Assembly: GCF_012911975.1 (NCBI RefSeq)
Contig: NZ_SMDQ01000038.1
Location: 1 to 53,979 of the forward strand
Length of the DNA stretch: 53,979 bases
From: Nodosilinea sp. P-1105
GTDB taxonomy: Bacteria; Cyanobacteriota; Cyanobacteriia; Phormidesmidales; Phormidesmidaceae
Reading direction: 5' to 3'
The first letter of the stretch is position 1; each line of letters opens with the position of its first letter. Positions 22,275 through 28,486 of the stretch are shown here, one piece after another. The notes under the pieces were generated by a model. The model ran no database searches. It was not told where the DNA came from and saw nothing but the letters and a program-made list of their open reading frames with translations. The translations under genes were made by a program, and so were the position numbers.

Positions 22275-22683
22275 GGGTGGGCAAAGGGGACAGGGGATAG
22301 GGGAGAGGTGTTAGGGGACAGGTGATAGGTGTTAGGTAAAACTGCAAACCGTGAACCCGAAACCCAAAACCCGAAACCCAAAATTCCCCGTCTTCCCATT
22401 CCCTCTCAGGGCGGACACACAGGTCCGCCCCTACGCCAGCTTCCCCACCCCATCCAATTTCCCTTCAATCCAAAATCCAAAATTCTCGCAAACCCACCCC
22501 TAGCCCCTCCCAAGAGGGGAACCGGACATCCCTACCCTCCGGGAAGCCGCTTAAGTGCGCTGCACACGCTTCGCGTTCCATGTCGCTTGCGAAACGCGTC
22601 TACCACCCATCCACCCATCACCCCATCACCCATCACCCACACATTCCCCATCTCCCCACCCATCTACCCATCCACCCTCCACC
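22275..22683. repeat. Repeat-rich intergenic region
   Basis: No gene is seen in these 409 bp. The region holds GTTAGG-type repeats (22305-22345), GAACCCGAAACCCAAAA-type repeats (22350-22385), a CCCCTCCC/GAGGGG hairpin (about 22505-22520), and a 60-bp GC-rich insertion-like piece (22541-22603, GCTTCGCGTTCC and GCTTGCGAAACGC). From about 22603 to 22683 there is a heptanucleotide-like tandem repeat built on CCCATCAC and CCCATCCAC. These are typical cyanobacterial short tandem and dispersed repeats. Confidence 0.8.
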
Positions 22684-23631
22684 CTAAACCGATTCCAGGG
22701 TAAAAAAGTCAGCAAAAATCTTCTCACTCACCTGATTCAGGCGAACTTGCAGGCGATCCAGAAACTCGTGCAGCCCCTGCTGGGTAATTTCATCGATGGT
22801 TAGAAAGTCCAGTTCAGAGCGCAGGCGACCGAGGGCGCGATCGCTTTCGGTGCGCCAGGTACCGGCTGGGGTGCCAGAAATTTGATGCAAGGATTGTTCG
22901 GCTTCCAGCAAACAAAACTGAATGGATCGGGGGAATTCTCGGTTCAGAGTTAAAAACTCGGTCACCCCTTTGGGGGTAATGCGGTATTGGCGCTTGCGAT
23001 ACATTTCGTAGGCACTGGCTGACTTCAGTAGGGCAATCCACTGTAGATCGTCCAGGGGGGATCCCACATCGGTAACCGACGGCAGCAGAATGTAATACTT
23101 CACGTCCAAAATTCGAGCAGTTTTGTCGGCCCGCTCTAGCAAGCGTCCCAGGCGACCAAAGTGCCAGCCTTCGTTATGGGACATGGTGGCATCCATCACC
23201 CCGGCAAACAGGTGGCTGGCCATTTTGACTTCAGGGAAGAAATTGTGCAACTCAGACAATAGCCCCACGTCTGCAGCTTCGTTCACCGTTAGATAAAAGG
23301 TGTTAACCTGTTCCCACATTTCCGAGGAGATCACCTCCCGCACTGAGCGAGCATTTTCTCGGGCTGACCGCAGGCAAGAAATGATCGAGTTAGGATACTC
23401 GCGATCGAAAGTGAGAAACCGCAAAATATTCTCGGCGGTGGCCTCTCCATAGCGCTGTTTGAACATATCTTGATCCCCCGTGGTGATTACCAGGGGTTTC
23501 CACTGTTGCTCCATGCCGGGGGGGGCATCAAGCAGCAAATTCAGGTTGACATCGACAAAGCGGGCAACATTTTCGGCCCGCTCGACGTAGCGGTTGAGCC
23601 AGTAAATGGAGTCAGCGACGCGACTTAGCAT
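22684..23631 (-). CDS. Alpha-E domain protein (DUF403)
   Basis: The 315-residue product is one all-helical alpha-E domain. It begins MLSRVADSIYWLNRYVERAE, the family start, followed by NVARFVDVNLNLLLD. Other landmarks are LTFDREYPNSI, SARENARSVREVISSEMW and FGRLGRLLERADKTARILD. Alpha-E proteins occur beside circularly permuted ATP-grasp enzymes and are thought to take part in forming amide or peptide products of unknown identity. The ATP-grasp gene lies immediately upstream on the same strand, as expected. I set the start at ATG 23631; the longer frame would only add 32 residues encoded by a Pro/Ser-rich tandem repeat. Confidence 0.88.
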   Translation of the reverse strand: MLSRVADSIYWLNRYVERAENVARFVDVNLNLLLDAPPGMEQQWKPLVITTGDQDMFKQRYGEATAENILRFLTFDREYPNSIISCLRSARENARSVREVISSEMWEQVNTFYLTVNEAADVGLLSELHNFFPEVKMASHLFAGVMDATMSHNEGWHFGRLGRLLERADKTARILDVKYYILLPSVTDVGSPLDDLQWIALLKSASAYEMYRKRQYRITPKGVTEFLTLNREFPRSIQFCLLEAEQSLHQISGTPAGTWRTESDRALGRLRSELDFLTIDEITQQGLHEFLDRLQVRLNQVSEKIFADFFTLESV

Positions 23632-23705
23632 AGGGGTGGATGGGGAGATGGGTGGATGGGTGGATGGGGGGATGGGGAGATGGGGAAGGTGGGGGGATGG
23701 GTTCA
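23632..23705. repeat. Short tandem repeat directly upstream of the alpha-E start codon
   Basis: Units built on GGATGGGGAGATGGGT and GGTGGAT run up to the start codon of the alpha-E gene. Similar units occur at 22603-22683 and 36815-36927. They lie where the ribosome would bind, and I see no conventional Shine-Dalgarno other than the G-rich repeat itself. Confidence 0.75.
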
Positions 23706-23770
23706 CGGAGCACGATTTGCCTGACACCTGATACCCTCAGCAAAGGTAGCCATATTCCTGCCAGGCGTTA

Positions 23771-25231
23771 CTAAGATTGCACCATGGCATCAGGATTGAT
23801 GGATTTCACGACCCAGGTGTCTTTGCTGCCGCCCCCCTGGGAGGAATTCACCACTAACGACCCCCGTTTCAGGGCAACCCGGGTGAGGCCACCGGGATTA
23901 ACGTAAATATCCTGGCCGTAAAGAATGTAGGGCCTGAGATCCACGTGGCAACCTTCAAACCCATCGCCAATTAGGGTGGGTACCCGGGAGAGGCAGAGGG
24001 TGGGCTGGGCAATGTAGCCTCGGGGGTTGGTGCGGATGCGATCGCAGAAGTCCTGGCGTTCCTCATTGCTGGCATGGGGGCCGACCAGCATGCCGTAGCC
24101 CCCCGAGGCATTAGTGGCCTTCACCACCAGCTGATCGATGTTGTCTAGCACATGGGCCTGTTGGCTGGGGTCTTCACACAAATAGGTGGGCACATTGGGG
24201 ATAATTTGGTCTTCATCCAGGTAGTAGCGCACCATCGCAGGCACGTAGGCATAAACCAGCTTGTCATCAGCGACGCCAGTACCCAGGGCATTGGCGATCG
24301 CCACCCGCCCCTCTCGGTACACCTCCATCAGTCCTGGCACCCCCAGCAGCGAGTCAGGCCGAAACGCCTGGGGGTCAATAAAGTCGTCGTCAATGCGGCG
24401 ATAGACCACATCCACCCGCTCTAGGCCTTTGGTGGTGCGCATTTTCAGGTAGCCATCAGACACTACCAGGTCGCGCCCTTCCACCAGTTCGGCCCCAATT
24501 TGTTGGGCTAAAAAGGAGTGTTCGAAGTAGGCTGAGTTATACATTCCCGGGGTCAGCACCGCCACTCGGGGATCAATCAGCGGTTCAGGCACGAGGCTCA
24601 GCAGTGTTTCTAGCAGCTGGCTGGCATAGTCATCTACGGCGGCAATCTCCATGGCCGAAAACAGGTGGGGAAAGGTATTTTTCATCACCCGCCGGTTTTC
24701 TAGCACGTAGGACACCCCAGAAGGACAGCGCATGTTGTCTTCTAGCACATACCACTTACCGTCTTTGTCGCGTACCAGGTCAGTACCGGTAATGTGGCAC
24801 CAAATGCCGTTGGGTGGGTTGAGGCCCATGCAAGGTTTCAAGAACCCTGGGGCCGATTCCACGACATGGCGGGGAATCACCCCATCTTTGAGAATTTTTT
24901 GATCGTTATAAACGTCATGGATAAAGCAGTTAAGGGCTTGAATTCGCTGCTTCAACCCCTTTTCCAGCCACTCCCACTCATGCCCTGGCACCACCCGGGG
25001 AATCACATCAAAGGGAAAAATTCGTTCGGTGCCTTCGTTATCGCTATAGACGTTAAACGTCACCCCTAGCTTAAACAACGTATTTTGTACCGCCCGCTGC
25101 CGCTGCTGTAGCTCTACCAGCGACATGGCGTTGACCCGCTTGATCAGCAACTCGGCTTCGGGCCTGGGCTGTCCAGGGCCAAGAAACAACTCGTCAAAGA
25201 AGTCGCCGGGGTCATAGGCATCGAATAGCAC
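23771..25231 (-). CDS. Circularly permuted ATP-grasp type 2 protein (DUF404/DUF407)
   Basis: The 486-residue product carries a permuted ATP-grasp fold that likely joins a carboxylate to an amine using ATP. Family features are YDPGDFFDELFL at the start, IFPFDVIPRVVPGHEWEWLEKGL, NPPNGIWCHITGTDLVRDKDGKWYVLEDNMRCPSG (described in pieces: the WYVLEDN part is the metal/ATP site) and VKATNASGGYGMLVGPHAS. I use a GTG start at 25231 because GGAGA lies 9 bp upstream and homologs begin with (V/M)xFDxYDPGDF; the open frame extends to 25303 through a duplicated AAGATAACGACCTGA (about 25252-25285). The alpha-E gene follows after 139 bp. The product is unknown. Confidence 0.87.
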   Translation of the reverse strand: MLFDAYDPGDFFDELFLGPGQPRPEAELLIKRVNAMSLVELQQRQRAVQNTLFKLGVTFNVYSDNEGTERIFPFDVIPRVVPGHEWEWLEKGLKQRIQALNCFIHDVYNDQKILKDGVIPRHVVESAPGFLKPCMGLNPPNGIWCHITGTDLVRDKDGKWYVLEDNMRCPSGVSYVLENRRVMKNTFPHLFSAMEIAAVDDYASQLLETLLSLVPEPLIDPRVAVLTPGMYNSAYFEHSFLAQQIGAELVEGRDLVVSDGYLKMRTTKGLERVDVVYRRIDDDFIDPQAFRPDSLLGVPGLMEVYREGRVAIANALGTGVADDKLVYAYVPAMVRYYLDEDQIIPNVPTYLCEDPSQQAHVLDNIDQLVVKATNASGGYGMLVGPHASNEERQDFCDRIRTNPRGYIAQPTLCLSRVPTLIGDGFEGCHVDLRPYILYGQDIYVNPGGLTRVALKRGSLVVNSSQGGGSKDTWVVKSINPDAMVQS

Positions 25232-25510
25232 AGTAAGGGTTCTCCCAAAGAAAAGATAACGACCTGAAGCAAGATAACGACCTGAGCTAACGCCCCGCAT
25301 CATAGGGCAACCGTATTAATCAATACTTGGGCGAGTAGGGGTAAAGCTGTAGTTTACGATACGAATTGCCTGGGTCCCAAGCGGCTTAAAGCAGAGAAAA
25401 AATGCTTATTTTCGTTACTGTTGTCATCGTTTTTTATCTTTTTGCAAGGGATTGTAGCGTCTGGAGCGATGATAAAACCAGACGTCATCCTCAACGGAGA
25501 GGAAATGACT

Positions 25511-27058
25511 ATGGAACTTTTTGACTATGTGATTTTAGGAGCCGGACTGGGAGGACTGTCTGCGGCCGCCTGCCTGACTCGCCAGGGCCATCGGGTCGCG
25601 GTGTTAGAACAACACTACCTGCCGGGGGGCTGTTGCCACACCTTTGACTATGGGGACTACCGGTTTTGCGCCGATGTTCACTACATTTCTCAATGTGGCC
25701 CAGGGCAGACCATTGACCAATTTCTCAACTACATTGGTCGCGAGGTCTCTTTCAACTCCCTTGACCCGAACTGCATCGATCGGGTGATTACCCCCGAGGT
25801 AGACTTTGCCATCCCCTTGGGGTGGGATCGGTTTCGCGATCGCCTCTTGGCCACCTTCCCCGACGAAGCCGGACCGATTAACCGCTACTGCGACGCCATC
25901 CAACACCTGCATAACGACATGCGTCAGCTAAGCCAGGAGGTGCACTGGTACGACCAGAAGTGGACGGACTGGCTAAAGCTGCCTAAATACCTGAATCTGT
26001 TTCAAAAGCGCACCTGGACCCTGCAAGATCTCTACGATCAGGTAGGGCTTTCACCCAAGCTGCAAGCGCTTTTGGCCGGGCAAAGCGGCGACTATGCCCT
26101 ACCCCCCAACGACATTGCCCTAATTACCCATACCGCCCTGGTGTGGGACTATGCTGAAGGGGCCTACTATCCTAAGCACCACTTTAAGGGGTTTGTGGAC
26201 ACCATTGTCGATGCGATCGTGGCCGGGGGCGGCACCGTTCGCTATATGACCCCGGTGGAACACATTGAGGTGCGGGACGGCACGGTACAGTGGGTGACCG
26301 CTGGCGGCACCGACTATGTGGCCCGGGAAACCTACATTAGCGATCTTGACCCCAAGCTGACGGTGGACCTGATGCATGGGGCCGCCCTCAGTGCTGGAGA
26401 GCGGCAGCGCCTGACTGGCTATGACTATTCTGCCAGTGCCTTTAACCTGTACCTGGGCCTCGACAGTCGCTTTAACCCCGCCGACTATGGCATCGGCAAC
26501 TGGAATATCTGGTACTACCCTACCGGGGATTTGAATGCCGAATATGCCAAGCAATTGGCGGGGGATTTGGAGCACCCATGGATTTTTCTGTCCTGCCCCA
26601 CCCTGAAGTCTACTGCTCCGGGGATGGCCCCCGAGGGGCACCACGTGCTGGAAATTGCCACGGTTTGCCCCTATGAACCCTTCAAGCAACTGCGGGAAAC
26701 AGACCCCAAAGCCTATAAGGCGAAAAAGCGCGAGGTCTACCAGTCGATTATGACCAGTGTGCAAGACTTGATTCCAGATGTGAATCACTATGCTCGCATG
26801 AAGGTCTATGGCACCCCCACTACCAGCGAACATTACCTGGGCCAACCCCAGGGGAATATCTATGGGGCGAAGTTGGTGCCTCAGCAGGTGGGGCTGAATC
26901 GTTTGGGCTACCAAACCGAATTGCCTAACTTGTTTTTGGTGGGGGCTAGTGCAGGGTATCCCAGCGTGCCGGGGGTGATCAACAACGGCATGGATGTGGT
27001 GGAGTTGATCACGGAGCGATCGGTACGGCGATCGCCTGCCCTAGCTACGGCCACCTAA
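25511..27058 (+). CDS. FAD-dependent oxidoreductase, RetSat/carotenoid isomerase-like
   Basis: The 515-residue product starts with a dinucleotide-binding motif, YVILGAGLGGLSAAACL, then GHRVAVLEQHYLPGGCCHTF. It continues through a phytoene-desaturase-type fold and ends with LFLVGASAGYPSVPGVINNGMD, the second FAD contact. The pattern fits retinol saturase/carotene isomerase-like enzymes (CrtH relatives) acting on polyene lipids. Two ATGs compete: 25505 and 25511. A GAGG at 25499-25502 is 8 bp from 25511, so I prefer the latter. The frame also continues upstream from 25421, but that part is not family-like. The exact substrate is unknown. It stands alone. Confidence 0.85.
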   Translation: MELFDYVILGAGLGGLSAAACLTRQGHRVAVLEQHYLPGGCCHTFDYGDYRFCADVHYISQCGPGQTIDQFLNYIGREVSFNSLDPNCIDRVITPEVDFAIPLGWDRFRDRLLATFPDEAGPINRYCDAIQHLHNDMRQLSQEVHWYDQKWTDWLKLPKYLNLFQKRTWTLQDLYDQVGLSPKLQALLAGQSGDYALPPNDIALITHTALVWDYAEGAYYPKHHFKGFVDTIVDAIVAGGGTVRYMTPVEHIEVRDGTVQWVTAGGTDYVARETYISDLDPKLTVDLMHGAALSAGERQRLTGYDYSASAFNLYLGLDSRFNPADYGIGNWNIWYYPTGDLNAEYAKQLAGDLEHPWIFLSCPTLKSTAPGMAPEGHHVLEIATVCPYEPFKQLRETDPKAYKAKKREVYQSIMTSVQDLIPDVNHYARMKVYGTPTTSEHYLGQPQGNIYGAKLVPQQVGLNRLGYQTELPNLFLVGASAGYPSVPGVINNGMDVVELITERSVRRSPALATAT

Positions 27059-27116
27059 CTGGCTGCTTGCCTCGCAGCAATGTTTCCGCTAACACCAGGT
27101 TTGTGGTGAGGAATCG

Positions 27117-27181
27117 AGATCTCCGGGTTCTAGCCCGGGTCTCAGCTCAGCTAGCTGGGTGTATGCAGAACCCGGAGATCT
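27117..27181. repeat. Long perfect inverted repeat
   Basis: AGATCTCCGGGTTCT (27117-27131) and its exact complement (27167-27181) bracket 35 bp. The stem is 15 bp, about 60 bp after the oxidoreductase stop codon. No T-run follows, so it is not a standard terminator. A related but imperfect pair (CACAGGGTTCT...AGAACCCTGGGATCT) occurs at about 30256-30329, which suggests a small family of such elements. Confidence 0.85.
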
Positions 27182-27236
27182 GGTGGTGCTTCAGACGACT
27201 CCATTAGCGGGGTTTTGGTGAAGATCACCATCCACA

Positions 27237-27332
27237 CCTCGACTGCGCTCGGTGGAACCCCCTCGACTGCGCTCGGTGGAACCCCCTCGACTGCGCTCGG
27301 TGGAACCCCCTCGACTGCGCTCGGTGGAACCC
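27237..27332. repeat. Four perfect tandem copies of a 24-bp unit
   Basis: The unit CCTCGACTGCGCTCGGTGGA (+ACCC) is repeated four times without change: 27237-27260, 27261-27284, 27285-27308 and 27309-27332. There are no spacers, so this is not CRISPR. The length is a multiple of three, so an open frame runs through it, but I see no protein signature. Confidence 0.92.
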
Positions 27333-27640
27333 CCTCGGTGGGGTTGGCAGTGGGGGGAGGCTTTTGATGGTGCGATCTAGGGCCGGGAGGCTGCCGTAGA
27401 GTAGATGGCGCACCCGCTCAGGTCGAGGCGGTTGTGGACTGTTGGCAGACAGCGGCAAGTTGGACGCTGCGCCAGCGCCCAGTTCCAGGTATTGCAACAT
27501 CGGTTCTGTGTTCCTCTGTGTTTGCAGTGGACAAGCCCTGCCTACAAGCCCCCAACCAAAAGGGGGTAGGGGTGTTAGGGGTGGGTCCAGGCCAAAAGCT
27601 GCTTGCTTGTGGTCAGCAATGTGCTTTGTCGTGGGCGAAA

Positions 27641-27915
27641 TTGCTCTACAGGCGAACTCACCCACCCCGCCCTTCGGGCACCCCTCCTCGGAGGGGACGG
27701 GACCTCAGAATCCCCTCTTGGGAGGCCTGTGCTGAGCCTGTCGAAGTAGGCAGGGGTGGGTCTGCAAGGCCCTCGGTAATGGGTGGGTTGCTCTACAGGC
27801 GAGATTTACCCACCCCGCCCTGCGGGCACCCCTCCGAGGAGGGGACGACGCATCAGAATCCCCGCTTGGGAGGCCTGTGCTGAGCCTGTCGAAGTAGGCA
27901 GGGGTGGGTCTGCAA
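27641..27915. repeat. Two tandem copies of a 147-bp dispersed repeat
   Basis: Copies start at 27641 and 27788 (TTGCTCTACAGGCGA). Each has CACCCACCCCGCCC, a CCCCTCC/GGAGGGG hairpin, CTTGGGAGGCCTGTGCTGAG and TGTCGAAGTAGGCAGGGGTG. The same unit occurs twice more at 30475-30790, on the far side of the DGR target gene. The four copies therefore flank the DGR locus. No coding function is evident. Confidence 0.85.
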
Positions 27916-27947
27916 AGATTAGCGGGGCCGGTTGAATCTTCGGCGAA

Positions 27948-28021
27948 CCTACCAAAGCAACCGACCCCTGGTTATTTTCGGAGGCTGTCGCCAGCCTCAC
28001 TGAAACAGGTCTGGACTCCCC
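27948..28021 (-). other. Conserved 74-bp element with hairpin, copy 1 (DGR side)
   Basis: This stretch aligns without gaps to 42079-42152 (53 of 74 identical by my count). Its core is a 7-bp stem GAGGCTG/CAGCCTC (27981-27987 and 27992-27998) with a 4-base loop that reads GCGA on the minus strand, a GNRA-type loop. In the other copy the third pair is A-T instead of G-C, a compensatory change. It starts 51 bp downstream of the template repeat. It could be part of a structured RNA or a remnant of coding sequence (minus frame VRLATASENN...LVG). Function unknown. Confidence 0.6.
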
Positions 28022-28070
28022 AACACACGCTCGATGAAATCCCTTTCACCGATTCTGGCCCTAGGGGAGT
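28015..28070. repeat. Inverted repeat beside the template repeat
   Basis: ACTCCCC (28015-28021) and GGGGAGT (28064-28070) bracket 42 bp and end directly at the 3' side of the template repeat (coding sense). On the other side, TCTCA-CCCGT-TGAGA (minus strand, within 28212-28238) forms a small hairpin. Both may fold the template transcript; this is inference. Confidence 0.5.
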
Positions 28071-28071
28071 G

Positions 28072-28192
28072 CTACGCGGGAACCCACACCACCCGAAACC
28101 CAACATTGTCGTCGATGACGTCGCGCGAGAGGCGGTTCCGATTCGCCGAACGGCAGTTATCATGATTGTTGATCCACGAACCGCCGCGCAGC
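28072..28192 (-). other. DGR template repeat (TR)
   Basis: This 121-bp segment is a second copy of the last 121 bp of the TIR-FGE gene (offset 294 bp). Its outer 35 bp at the 3' side are identical to that gene. Thirteen positions differ: 28107, 28109, 28119, 28121, 28131, 28137, 28142, 28143, 28157, 28163, 28166, 28169 and 28173. Eleven of the 13 are A on the coding (minus) strand of this copy; only 28119 (G) and 28131 (C) are not. The copy has 20 coding-strand A, so 11 of 20 A but 2 of 101 other bases differ. It reads GGSWINNHDNCRSANRN in the frame of the gene, with the Asn codons expected of a template, and carries the same stop. It has no start and no complete gene. Confidence 0.92.
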
Positions 28193-28284
28193 TAGGCTGC
28201 CTGCCTCAACGCCAGGTCTCAACGGGTGAGAAGTCTGGCGCACTGCCACTCTACAGCACCCCCGGCAGCAGGGCCAAAATTGCC

Positions 28285-28309
28285 AAAAAAATTTTACGCG
28301 CTTCGCGCG
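28285..28309 (-). terminator. Terminator-like hairpin after the DGR target gene
   Basis: On the minus strand CGCGC-GAA-GCGCG (28309-28297) is followed by TAAAA and seven T (28291-28285). The hairpin is 57 bp beyond the stop codon of the TIR-FGE gene. DGR target sites often have a hairpin downstream of the variable repeat that aids homing, usually closer than this, so it may be a terminator, a homing signal or both. Confidence 0.55.
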
Positions 28310-28365
28310 GAGGGAAAAGATTAAGAAGTGTAAAGAGCAAGAGGGAAAAAGGGTAAAGGGCAACC

Positions 28366-28486
28366 CTACGCGGGAACCCACACCACCCGAAACCCAACAT
28401 GGCCGTCGATGAAGACGCGCGAGAAGCGGTACCGACCCGCCGAACGGCAGATATCAGGAATGCTGAACCACGAACCGCCGCGCAGC
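28366..28486 (-). other. DGR variable repeat (VR)
   Basis: This is the recipient copy, codons 564-603 plus stop of the TIR-FGE gene. Against the template the changes at A positions are Ile to Phe, Asn to Ser, Asn to Ile, His to Pro, Asn to Ile, Asn to Gly (two A), Asn to Tyr, Asp to Val, Asp to Gly and Asn to His; two non-A changes give Leu to Phe and Val to Phe. Invariant residues are the scaffold GGSW, CRSA and GFRVVWVPA, as expected for the ligand-binding face of a C-type-lectin-like fold. The 3' end (35 bp shared with the template) is GC-rich, where the initiation-of-homing signal usually lies. Confidence 0.92.

Noticed and set aside
27237-27332. CRISPR-like array
   Set aside because: The 24-bp units are directly adjacent without spacers, and no cas genes are near.
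28072-28192. Simple decayed duplicate of the FGE gene end
   Set aside because: The differences are concentrated at template adenines (11 of 13) and the frame and stop are kept; random decay would not give this.
27904-28356. 150-codon plus-strand frame over the template repeat
   Set aside because: It is antisense to the template and to the target gene end; its product has no protein features.
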